A program made the translations under genes and the position numbers. Of a stretch of DNA of 64,000 nt, positions 35,713 to 43,575 are shown piece after piece; within the stretch, counting starts at the first letter, position 1, and each line of letters begins with the position of its first letter. The stretch spans positions 1 to 64,000 of the forward strand of contig CAUJCX010000055.1 of the NCBI GenBank assembly GCA_963169235.1, given 5' to 3'. Source of the stretch: Actinomycetota bacterium. Its GTDB lineage: Bacteria; Actinomycetota; Thermoleophilia; Miltoncostaeales; Miltoncostaeaceae. Below the pieces are notes generated by a model. It worked only from the letters and a program-made list of their open reading frames with translations, did no database searches and was not told the origin of the DNA.

Positions 35713-35942
35713 CAGGCGAACAGGTCCAGGCGCGAGCCCGCGGTGCCGGTGGGGTCGCTGGCGGCCGGGGCGTGGGCGCCCGAGAACGGGCGCGGGGTCT
35801 GGGACCCGGGCGCGCCGTCGCCGGCGGTGCCCTCGTCGTCCCCGGCGGCGGGTGCGAAGCGTCCGCGCCGCACCGGCGCCAGGTAGGCGTCGGTGGTGGA
35901 CGGCCGGTACGTGCCGCCGATGGACGTGGCGAACGAACTCAT
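35712..35942 (-). CDS. Small disordered protein of the flhB operon
   Basis: 76 residues, rich in Gly, Ala, Pro and Thr, no hydrophobic core; ends SRLDLFA. AAAGGACACCGC lies upstream of ATG 35942, a fair ribosome site. Its stop overlaps the next start (TGATG). The short LDLF tail could be a protein-binding peptide. Possibly only a linker-like gene product. Confidence 0.55.
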   Translation of the reverse strand: MSSFATSIGGTYRPSTTDAYLAPVRRGRFAPAAGDDEGTAGDGAPGSQTPRPFSGAHAPAASDPTGTAGSRLDLFA

Positions 35943-35979
35943 GCGGTGTCCTTTGCCTGATGGTGGACGGCGGGTGTCA

Positions 35980-36393
35980 TCACGTCAGCCCCAGCGGGTC
36001 GTCGTTCTCGCGGCTGCGCGCCGCGGCGGCCTCCTGGGCGGCGAGCTGCGCGGCATGGGCCGCGGCGTAGCGCTCCTCGTTGCGCTTCACCAGCGCGGTG
36101 CGCAGAAGGCTCTGAATCACCAGGAGGGTGCACCACCAGGCCACGACCGACATGATGAACGCGCCGATGACGCCCCGGATCGTGGCGTCGGCCCACGGCA
36201 GGCCCGCCTGCCGGGCGGCGAGGAACGCGAACGCGAAGCCCAGCAGCAGGCCGACGCCGCGGGCGCGCTGCGTCCACAGGGCGATCATGCCGGGGGCCTC
36301 GGCCTCCTTGCCCTTGCCCTTCTTGCCCTTGTCCTTGGCGCCCTTGTCCTTCTTGGCGTCGGCGTCGCTTTTCTTGGCGTCCTTGGCGGCCAT
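35980..36393 (-). CDS. Two-helix membrane protein with Lys-rich N-terminus
   Basis: 137 residues. Residues 1-32 are a Lys/Gly/Asp-rich basic tail (about 15 Lys), residues 42-95 carry two membrane helices, and the C-terminus is an Ala/Glu-rich helix. Starts right after the ycgR stop (TAG then ATG). It may anchor something basic, such as a nucleic acid or acidic partner, to the membrane near the flagellar export gate. Unknown family. Confidence 0.72.
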   Translation of the reverse strand: MAAKDAKKSDADAKKDKGAKDKGKKGKGKEAEAPGMIALWTQRARGVGLLLGFAFAFLAARQAGLPWADATIRGVIGAFIMSVVAWWCTLLVIQSLLRTALVKRNEERYAAAHAAQLAAQEAAAARSRENDDPLGLT

Positions 36394-37065
36394 CTACTCC
36401 CTGCCCGTCGCGCGCTTGCGTAGTTCCCGCTGGCGTTCGAACACCAGCCGCGTCACCCGCTCCTCGTCCACCCGCTCGAGCCCGGAGAAGCACATCCCCA
36501 CCTGCCATGGGCGCGTGCCGCCGTGCGGCGAGCGCAGCACCCGGGCGACCTCGGCGAGGCACGCGAAGTCGTCCTCCCCGTCCCCCAGGTGGATCGTGAG
36601 GCTCATCGGCACGCCGCGCGCGTCGATCGGCTTCGTGGTGCGCAAGAGCACGCCCGTGGACGAGATGTCCTCGGTGGCCGCCACCTCGTCGACGCACGGG
36701 TCGTCGCAGCGCACGTGGGCCATCACGGCCAGCGGCACGCGCACGGCCTCGCGGCGCTGCATGCGCTCGACCGAGTCGACCACCAACCAGAGCCCGTCCG
36801 GGCGTCCGGCGGGGGTGGCGACCGCCCGCGCGCGCGCAACGCACGGCACGGACGCCGCGGTGTAGTGCAGCTCGAGCGACGTGCGCGCGCGCACGGGGAT
36901 GACGACGCCGCCCACGCGGGGGAGGTCGGTACGCACGATGGCGGCGTCCACCTGCTCCACGCAGACCTCCAGCGGCCCGGCGGGGATGCCTTCGATCCAG
37001 GCGGCCTGACCCGGCGCCGGCAGGGGGCCGACGCGGGTGGCGTCGTTGCGGGCCGCGAGGCTCAC
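36394..37065 (-). CDS. YcgR-like PilZ-domain protein (c-di-GMP receptor)
   Basis: 223 residues. An N-terminal YcgR-type beta domain (about 15-105), then a PilZ domain beginning MQRREAVRVPLAV (RxxxR) and containing DISSTGVLLRT (the [DN]xSxxG motif), both of which bind c-di-GMP. It presumably adjusts motor speed or bias in response to c-di-GMP, which the broken GGDEF gene at 3.4-5.4 kb would have made. ATGA overlap with flhF. Confidence 0.9.
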   Translation of the reverse strand: MSLAARNDATRVGPLPAPGQAAWIEGIPAGPLEVCVEQVDAAIVRTDLPRVGGVVIPVRARTSLELHYTAASVPCVARARAVATPAGRPDGLWLVVDSVERMQRREAVRVPLAVMAHVRCDDPCVDEVAATEDISSTGVLLRTTKPIDARGVPMSLTIHLGDGEDDFACLAEVARVLRSPHGGTRPWQVGMCFSGLERVDEERVTRLVFERQRELRKRATGRE

Positions 37066-38936
37066 GGCAGCAACACGTCCGCGACGCCCGCGGGGTCCAC
37101 GGGGTTCAGGTGGGCGGTGGTCGCCGTGCCGTCGGCCAGGAACGCCAGCGGCTTGGCCAGGCGCAGCGGCACGTTGAGGAGGTTGCCGTGCACGCGGGTC
37201 TCGTCCAGCTTCGTCAGCGTCAGGCGGTTGACGCCCGCGATGCGGAAGCGCCGCGACAGGTCACCCAGGTCGGCGGTCGGGATGGCGACGGGCAGCACCA
37301 GGTGCACCTCCTCGACGCGGGTGAGGCTCAGCAGGCGGCCCAGCTCCTCCATCTCGTCGAGGTTCATGTGGGAGCACCCGGGCGTGTCGATCAGCAGGAT
37401 GTCCACGTCGGACATGTCCCGGCGGGCGGCCGCGAGGGCCTCGGCGTCGGGGGCGTGGGTGAACGTCAGGTCGAGACGCTCGGCCAGCGACGCCACCTGC
37501 GAGTCGACCTCGGCGCCGGCGCAGATGATGCCCACGGTCATGCCCGCCTGGTGCATGCGCCACGTCAGCTTGCGCACCACGGTGCTCTTGCCCACGCCCG
37601 ACTGCCCCACGAACGCCAGGGCCTGCCCGGTGGGGCGCCCCTTCCAGTCGCGGGCCACCGGGACGCGGGACGACAGCGCGCGCCGCACGGCGTCGCGCAC
37701 GTCGGAGTCGTCGGCGATGAACGGCAGGTTGTTGCGACGGAAACCCTCGATGAACGGGTCGAGGTAGCGGGGCTCCACCCCGGCCTCGGCCAGCTCGTCG
37801 CGCACGGCCCGCAGGGCCGGGTACGGGTCGTCCACGACCTCGTCCTCGGCGGGGGCGACGTCCGGCTCGGCCACGGCGGTGGCCGCCGGGGACGAGGGGG
37901 CGGACGCGGCCGGCGCCTCGGCGGCGGGGTCGGCGGGCGACGGCAACGCCAGCATGGCCTCGAGCTGCTCGGTGGTCACGGGGCCGACCTGAGCGGGCGC
38001 GGGCATGAACGCCGGCGGGGCCGGCGGGGAGGCCGTCATGGCGGCCTCGGCGACCAGCGGCGCCGCGGACGGGCCCGCGACCACCTCGGGAAGCGGCGTC
38101 GGCATGGCGGGCGCCGCGGTCTGCGCGAGGGCGGCGGTCTGCGCCATCAGGCGGGCCTTGGCGGCGGCGACGGCCGCGGCCAGGTCGGCGCCGGACGGAG
38201 CCGTGGACGGCGCGGCGGCCGGCACGGGCTCCTCCACCAGGGGGGACGGGGCGGGAGCCGCCTCGGCCACCGGGGACGGGACGTCGGCCGGCGCGGGGGC
38301 GGCCTGCGGGGCGGACGCGCCGGGCGTGACGCGCTCCCACACCGGGTCGGTGATCGCGGGGCCCTGCGCGGGCGCGCCGCCCGCGGGCATGAACGACGGC
38401 GGGGCGGGCACCGCGCTTCCGGCAGGGACGGCGTCCGCGGCGTCGGCGCCGGTCACCCCCATGGCCGCGCGGGCGGCCGCGATGATGGCCTGCGTGCGGT
38501 CCTGGGCGTCGGCCGGGAACGGGCGGGCGGCGGCCGGGTCGGCGTCGTCCTCGACGACCGGTCGGGCCGCGGCGGACGGCACGGCGGTGCGGGAGGCGGC
38601 CCGGGCGTACGCGCTGGCGGCCGACGCCGGGGCGGGCGCCACGGGGGCCTCGCCGGGCGTGTCCAGGCGGCCCTCGAGCTGGCGGGCGAACCCGGCCGAG
38701 GCGGGGGCGGGCTCCTCGTCCACCACGTCGATCACCGACGCGGTCGCGGGGGCCTGCTCGCCCTCCTCCAGCGAGTCCGTGGCGGTGACCTCGATCATCT
38801 CCTTGCCAAAGAAGCCCCCGAGGCCGCCCTTGACCACCTTGCGGGTGTGCAGGATGACGGCGTCGTCACCCAGTTCCGCGCGGATGTCGCGAAGCACCTC
38901 GTCGATGGACGCTCCCACGAATTGCTTGGTGTTCAT
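37062..38936 (-). CDS. flhF: Flagellar GTPase FlhF
   Basis: 624 residues, much longer than the usual 370-480. Standard N-terminus (MNTKQFVGASIDEVLRDIR), then an Ala/Pro/Glu linker of about 300 residues (60-365), then the SRP-type GTPase with P-loop FVGQSGVGKST (443-452), LLIDTPGCSH and LTKLDETRVHGN. FlhF places and numbers flagella with FlhG; no flhG gene follows here. Stop 4 nt into ycgR. Confidence 0.93.
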   Translation of the reverse strand: MNTKQFVGASIDEVLRDIRAELGDDAVILHTRKVVKGGLGGFFGKEMIEVTATDSLEEGEQAPATASVIDVVDEEPAPASAGFARQLEGRLDTPGEAPVAPAPASAASAYARAASRTAVPSAAARPVVEDDADPAAARPFPADAQDRTQAIIAAARAAMGVTGADAADAVPAGSAVPAPPSFMPAGGAPAQGPAITDPVWERVTPGASAPQAAPAPADVPSPVAEAAPAPSPLVEEPVPAAAPSTAPSGADLAAAVAAAKARLMAQTAALAQTAAPAMPTPLPEVVAGPSAAPLVAEAAMTASPPAPPAFMPAPAQVGPVTTEQLEAMLALPSPADPAAEAPAASAPSSPAATAVAEPDVAPAEDEVVDDPYPALRAVRDELAEAGVEPRYLDPFIEGFRRNNLPFIADDSDVRDAVRRALSSRVPVARDWKGRPTGQALAFVGQSGVGKSTVVRKLTWRMHQAGMTVGIICAGAEVDSQVASLAERLDLTFTHAPDAEALAAARRDMSDVDILLIDTPGCSHMNLDEMEELGRLLSLTRVEEVHLVLPVAIPTADLGDLSRRFRIAGVNRLTLTKLDETRVHGNLLNVPLRLAKPLAFLADGTATTAHLNPVDPAGVADVLLP

Positions 38937-38953
38937 CGCTTGCGTGCTCCTTG

Positions 38954-41050
38954 TCAGTCGACGCGGACCATGCCGACGGGCTCAACGCGCACCGTGGGCA
39001 GGATCTCGTGGTACGACAGTACGGTCAGGTTGGGGATGGCGTGAATGGTCATGGACTTGACGTGACGCCGCGTGGCGCCGGAGGTCAGCACGACGGGGGG
39101 CGCGCCGATGGCCTGCGCGGCGTCCACCTGCTGGCTGATGGCGTCGATGATGTGCGAGGCCCGGGCGGGGTCCATCGCGACCACCGAGCCGTCCTCGGTG
39201 CGGGCCACCGACTCGGCGACCTCGCGGTCGATCTCCGGGTCGATCGTGATGGCGCGCAACGTCCCCCCCTCGTCGACGTACCGGCCGCAGATGACGCGCG
39301 AGAGCGCCTGACGGCAGTATTCGGCGAGGATCGCGACGTCCTTCGTGAGCTTGGCCTTGTCGCCCAGCGTCTCCAGCACGGTGACGAGGTCGCGGATGGA
39401 CACGCCCTCGGCCAGCAGGTGCTGCAGCACGCGCTGCACCTCACCGACCGACATGAGGTCGGGCACCAGCTCGTCGACGGCGGTGGCGTTGCGCTCGCGC
39501 ACCGTGTCGAGCAGCACGCGCGTGTCCTGACGGCCCAGGAGCTCGTCGGCGTGGTTGCGGATGACCTCGGACAGGTGGGTGACCAGCAGCGACGTGGCGT
39601 CCACGACGGTGTAGCCGGCGATCTCGGCCTGCTCGCGCTGGGCCTCGCCGATCCACACGGCCGGCAGGCCGAACGCGGGCTCGTGCGTGGGCACGCCGTC
39701 GAGGTGCGTGTCGGCCATGCCGGGGTTCATCGCGAGGATCTGGCCCGGCATCAGCATCCAGCGGGCCACCTCGACGCCCTTGATCTTCACGGCGTACTCG
39801 TGGGAGCCCAGCTGGATGTTGTCGCGGATGCGGATGGGCGCCAGCGACAGGCCCAGCTCGGTGGCGGTCTGACGGCGCACCATCGCGACGCGGCCCAGCA
39901 GGTCGCCGCCCTCCTCCTTGTCCACCAGCGGGATGAGGCCGTAGCCGATCTCCAGCTCGAGGGTGTCGAGCGGCAGCAGCGCGGCGACGTTCTCGGGCTC
40001 GGACGGCGCGGCGGCGAGCGCGTTGGCCTCCTCCGCCACGGCGGCCGCGCTGGCCTGGCGGCGACGGTTGCGCAGCATCAGGCCACCGCCCAGCACGCCG
40101 CCGCCCATCATCAGGAACGGAAGCGGGGGCAGGCCCGGGATGAGCCCCAGGAGGGCGACGACGCCGCCCGTGATCATGAGCGCGCGCGGCTGGGCCGTCA
40201 GCTGGGCCGTCAGGTCGCGGCCCAGGTCGGACTCGCCGGCGGCGCGGGTGACGATGATGCCGGTGGCCGTCGAGATGAGCAGCGCCGGGATCTGGTTCAC
40301 CAGGCCCTCACCGACGGTCAGCAGCGAGTAGTGCTGGACGGCGTCGCCGATGGAGTAGCCCTGCTGCAGCATGCCGACGGCGATGCCGCCCACCAGGTTG
40401 ATCGCGACGATCAGCACGGCGGCGATGGCGTCGCCCTTCACGAACTTGGACGCACCGTCCATGGCACCGTAGAAGTCGGCCTCCTTGGAGACCGACTGGC
40501 GGCGGGCGCGCGCCTCCTCGTCGGTGATGACCCCGGCGTTCAGGTCGGCGTCGATGGCCATCTGCTTGCCGGGCATGGCGTCGAGGGTGAAGCGGGCGGC
40601 CACCTCGGCCACGCGTCCGGCACCGTTCGTGATCACGACGAACTGGATCACGATGAGGATGACGAACACGATGATGCCGACGACGATGTTGCCGCCGATG
40701 ACGAACTGACCGAACGAGTGGATCACCGCGCCGGCGTCGCCATGCAGCAGGATCAGGCGCGTGCTCGAGATGTTCAGCGCCAGGCGGAACAGGGTCGCCA
40801 TCAGCAGCAGGCTGGGGAAGATGGAGAACTGGAGCGGCTCGGTGGTGTAGATGGTCGCCAGCACGACGGACAGGGCCATCGAGATGTTGGCCACCAGCAG
40901 CACGTCCAAGAGCGCCTTGGGCATCGGGATGATCATCATCACGACGATGCCGATGATGAGTCCGGCGACCATCACGTCGCCGTACTGGCCGATGCGGTCG
41001 AGGACGCCTCCGCCCGAGCCGCGCTCGACGGGTGCCGCGGCGGTGCTCAT
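38954..41050 (-). CDS. flhA: Flagellar export gate protein FlhA
   Basis: 698 residues. Eight membrane helices in the N-half with the FHIPEP-type block VLLVANISMALSVVLATIYT (in parts) and the EGEARARRQSV-like loop, and a soluble C-domain that docks substrate and chaperones. Proton-driven core of the flagellar type III export apparatus. ATGA overlap with flhB; flhF starts 17 nt further on. Confidence 0.97.
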   Translation of the reverse strand: MSTAAAPVERGSGGGVLDRIGQYGDVMVAGLIIGIVVMMIIPMPKALLDVLLVANISMALSVVLATIYTTEPLQFSIFPSLLLMATLFRLALNISSTRLILLHGDAGAVIHSFGQFVIGGNIVVGIIVFVILIVIQFVVITNGAGRVAEVAARFTLDAMPGKQMAIDADLNAGVITDEEARARRQSVSKEADFYGAMDGASKFVKGDAIAAVLIVAINLVGGIAVGMLQQGYSIGDAVQHYSLLTVGEGLVNQIPALLISTATGIIVTRAAGESDLGRDLTAQLTAQPRALMITGGVVALLGLIPGLPPLPFLMMGGGVLGGGLMLRNRRRQASAAAVAEEANALAAAPSEPENVAALLPLDTLELEIGYGLIPLVDKEEGGDLLGRVAMVRRQTATELGLSLAPIRIRDNIQLGSHEYAVKIKGVEVARWMLMPGQILAMNPGMADTHLDGVPTHEPAFGLPAVWIGEAQREQAEIAGYTVVDATSLLVTHLSEVIRNHADELLGRQDTRVLLDTVRERNATAVDELVPDLMSVGEVQRVLQHLLAEGVSIRDLVTVLETLGDKAKLTKDVAILAEYCRQALSRVICGRYVDEGGTLRAITIDPEIDREVAESVARTEDGSVVAMDPARASHIIDAISQQVDAAQAIGAPPVVLTSGATRRHVKSMTIHAIPNLTVLSYHEILPTVRVEPVGMVRVD

Positions 41051-42126
41051 CGGGCCACCGCCGCGGTCTCAGCGGGGGCGCGGTGGCCGGCCCGGTACAC
41101 CATGGCCAGGATCTCGGCGACGGCGGCGAACGCCTCGGCGGGGATGAACTCGCCCACCTCGGCCGCCGCGTACAGGCTGCGGGCGAGGGGCGGGTCCTCC
41201 ACGATCTGGATGCCGTGCTCGTTGGCGGCCGTGCGGATGCGGAAGGCCTGGCGGTCGGCGCCCTTGGCCACCACCTGGGGGGCGGGCAGGTCGCGCGCGT
41301 ACCGCAGGGCGACGGCGAAGTGGGTGGGGTTGGTGATGACCACGTCCGCGTCGGGCACGGCGGACATCATGCGCGCCATCGCCATCTCGCGCTGACGGCG
41401 CTTCATCTGGCCCTTCACCTCGGGGCTGAGGTCGCCCTCCTTCATCTCGCGCTTGACCTCGTCTTTGGTCATGCGCAGGTCCTTCTCGTGCTGCCAGCGC
41501 TGGTAGATGACGTCGGCCACCGCCAGCAGCATGTACGCGCCGCCGACGAACAGGCCGAGCTTCAGCACCAGCCCGCCGACCATGGCGACGGACGTGCGCG
41601 GCTCGGCGCCCGTCATGTGGACCAGGTCGTCGAAGCTACTGCGCAGCACCATCCACGTCACGGCGCCGACGATCGTCAGCTTGAGGAGGTCCTTCACCAG
41701 GTTGACCAGCGAGCGGATCGACACGAGGCGCTTGAGGCCCTTGCCGGGGTTCAGCACGCTGAACTTCGGCTTCATCGACTCGGTGCTGAGCATGGGCTTC
41801 ACCTGGATCACCGACGCGGTGATGCCCAGCACCACCGCGCCGGCGGCGAACGGGGTGACCAGGCGGATGCACTGCGTGATGAGGTCCACGCCGAGCCCCC
41901 ACGCCGCGTTGGGCGTCATCGTGCGCTGCTCGCCGGCGCCCGTGAACGTGCGCACCATCAGGTTCGACAGCGACTGGTAGGTCGCGGCACCGAAGACGCC
42001 GAGCAGCACGAAGGCCCCCAGCAGGCTCATGCCCGTGTTGACCTCCTGCGAGCGCGCCACCTGACCCCGTTTGCGCGCCTCTTCACGGCGCTTGGGTGTG
42101 GCCTTCTCTGTGCGGTCTTCGGACAT
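41047..42126 (-). CDS. flhB: Flagellar export protein FlhB
   Basis: 359 residues from ATG 42126 (MSEDRTEKATPKRREEARKRGQV). Four membrane helices and the self-cleaving NPTH motif (266-269, in VVITNPTHFAVALRY). Switches the export gate from rod/hook to filament substrates. First gene of flhB-flhA-flhF-ycgR-plus-four; a sigma-28-type promoter lies 112 nt upstream. Confidence 0.96.
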   Translation of the reverse strand: MSEDRTEKATPKRREEARKRGQVARSQEVNTGMSLLGAFVLLGVFGAATYQSLSNLMVRTFTGAGEQRTMTPNAAWGLGVDLITQCIRLVTPFAAGAVVLGITASVIQVKPMLSTESMKPKFSVLNPGKGLKRLVSIRSLVNLVKDLLKLTIVGAVTWMVLRSSFDDLVHMTGAEPRTSVAMVGGLVLKLGLFVGGAYMLLAVADVIYQRWQHEKDLRMTKDEVKREMKEGDLSPEVKGQMKRRQREMAMARMMSAVPDADVVITNPTHFAVALRYARDLPAPQVVAKGADRQAFRIRTAANEHGIQIVEDPPLARSLYAAAEVGEFIPAEAFAAVAEILAMVYRAGHRAPAETAAVAR

Positions 42127-42237
42127 GGAACGGCGGATCCACTTCCTGTGGAGGGCGCCGTCCATGGCGGGGGTTCTCGGGGGCCGCCCGTCCGAGGCGG
42201 CTGGGGTGTCCGCGCCGGTTCGGTGCGGTCACACGGC

Positions 42238-42264
42238 TCATCGGCCGTTCGCGCGAAAAGTTGA
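42238..42264 (-). promoter_or_regulatory. Sigma-28-type promoter of flhB
   Basis: On the minus strand: TCAA, 15 bp, GCCGATGA. The -10 ends 112 nt before the flhB start. Same element as seven others in this window (see findings). Confidence 0.75.
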
Positions 42265-42335
42265 GGCCTTCTGCACACGACCTCACGCGCATGGGAGGCC
42301 CGGCCCGGTACGTGACCGGGGGGCCTCGCCGGCGT

Positions 42336-42360
42336 TCACCGGGGGCCTCGCCCCCGGTGA
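42336..42360 (-). terminator. Hairpin after cheD
   Basis: Perfect 11-bp stem TCACCGGGGGC/GCCCCCGGTGA with a 3-nt loop, 14 nt past the cheD stop. No T-run. It ends the cheA-cheC-cheD transcript by position. Confidence 0.65.
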
Positions 42361-42373
42361 GCCCGGGGGCGTC

Positions 42374-42913
42374 CTACAGCGGCTGCGCGGCGCCGCCGAC
42401 GGCGCGGACGGTCACCACGCCGGTGCCGACCGTGACGTCGAGGGTGCGACCGACGCTGCCGCCGGTCTGGGCGGCCTGCAGCTTCAGGCCGGCCTTGGAG
42501 AGCGATTCGCGCACGGCGACGGCGTTGCGGGTGCCGATGTTCAGCACCCCCGCGCCGCTGCCGCTCGAGAACATCTGCGACCCGCCGGCCATCTTGATGA
42601 CCAGCCGGTTGCGATCGGCTCCCAGGCGCAGCACGGCATCCAGCAACGCCGGGATGGCCGTGTCGGCGTACTTGCCGTGCAGCATCTGCCCCGAGGTGTG
42701 AAGCGCCGAGTCCGGCAGCATCACATGCACCATGCCCGCCACCTTCCTGGACGTGTCGGCCATCACGAGGCCGATGCACGAGCCGAGCCCGACGGCGACG
42801 AGCACGTCGGTGGGGTCGGACGAGACCACGAGCTGGCCGAGGCCCACCTTCAGGCTGTCGGCGAGTGAGCGCGAGCGCGTGTTGGCGTTAGTGGTCACGG
42901 TGCTGGTCGTCAC
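42374..42913 (-). CDS. cheD: Chemoreceptor glutamine deamidase CheD
   Basis: 179 residues from GTG 42913, overlapping the cheC stop (GTGA). Catalytic block VAVGLGSCIGLVMAD (Cys), GMVHVMLPDS (His), KMAGGSQMF. Deamidates methyl-accepting chemoreceptors and partners with CheC. A later GTG at 42898 is possible. Last gene of the cheA-cheC-cheD operon, followed by a strong hairpin. Confidence 0.93.
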   Translation of the reverse strand: MTTSTVTTNANTRSRSLADSLKVGLGQLVVSSDPTDVLVAVGLGSCIGLVMADTSRKVAGMVHVMLPDSALHTSGQMLHGKYADTAIPALLDAVLRLGADRNRLVIKMAGGSQMFSSGSGAGVLNIGTRNAVAVRESLSKAGLKLQAAQTGGSVGRTLDVTVGTGVVTVRAVGGAAQPL

Positions 42914-43575
42914 GAGATCAAGCCGAGGCCGCGCAGCACAGTGCCGAGGGCCTCCGGTTCCGGGATGAACGCGAAGTAACCGATCGAGGGGTTCTGCTCG
43001 TCCTCGAACTGCGTCTCGATGATGAGCGCCAGGTCCACCGTGCGCGCCACCTCGGCGACGACGCTCGAGATGAGCGCGGCGGCCATGTCGATGCCGAGCG
43101 CCGGCGGGTTGGGCTCGAGGTGCAGCCGGGTGAGGTCGGCGAGGGCCCGCAGGTACGAGCCGGTCATGATGTTGCCGATCTCCTGCAGCGCCGAGATCTG
43201 CATCTCGCTGAAGCCGGCCGGACCGAGTTCGCCCGGATCCATGCCGCCCATCAGCGTGTCGCACAGCTCGCGGGCCGTGTCGGCCTCGAGGATGAAGATG
43301 ATGTGCCCGGGGGCGTCGCCGATCACCTGCATGTAGACGGCGACCACGATGGACTCGCCACCGCCCACGTCGTCCGGCACTTCCTCGATCGGCACGACCT
43401 TCACCGACGGCACGCCCATGGCGACCGGCTGGCCGGTCATGGTGGACAGCGACGCGGCGGCGGTGCCCGCACCGATGTTGCCCACCTCGCGCAGAGCGTC
43501 GAGCTGAAGCGCGCTCAGGTCATCGAACTTCAGCGGAGCGGACGTCGCGGCCGCCTCGTCGTGTGCCTGGCTCAT
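42910..43575 (-). CDS. cheC: CheY-P phosphatase CheC
   Basis: 221 residues with two [DS]xxxExxN-type phosphatase motifs, ALREVGNIGAG and ALQEIGNIMTG, and two conserved-looking Cys-x-x-Leu regions. Dephosphorylates CheY in systems that lack CheZ, as here. ATGA overlap with cheA. Confidence 0.94.
   Translation of the reverse strand: MSQAHDEAAATSAPLKFDDLSALQLDALREVGNIGAGTAAASLSTMTGQPVAMGVPSVKVVPIEEVPDDVGGGESIVVAVYMQVIGDAPGHIIFILEADTARELCDTLMGGMDPGELGPAGFSEMQISALQEIGNIMTGSYLRALADLTRLHLEPNPPALGIDMAAALISSVVAEVARTVDLALIIETQFEDEQNPSIGYFAFIPEPEALGTVLRGLGLIS

Noticed and set aside
38951-41395. Long open frame opposite flhA
   Set aside because: It is a shadow of flhA and its neighbours: His/Gly/Arg-rich with no domain, as expected for the complementary frame of a high-GC gene.
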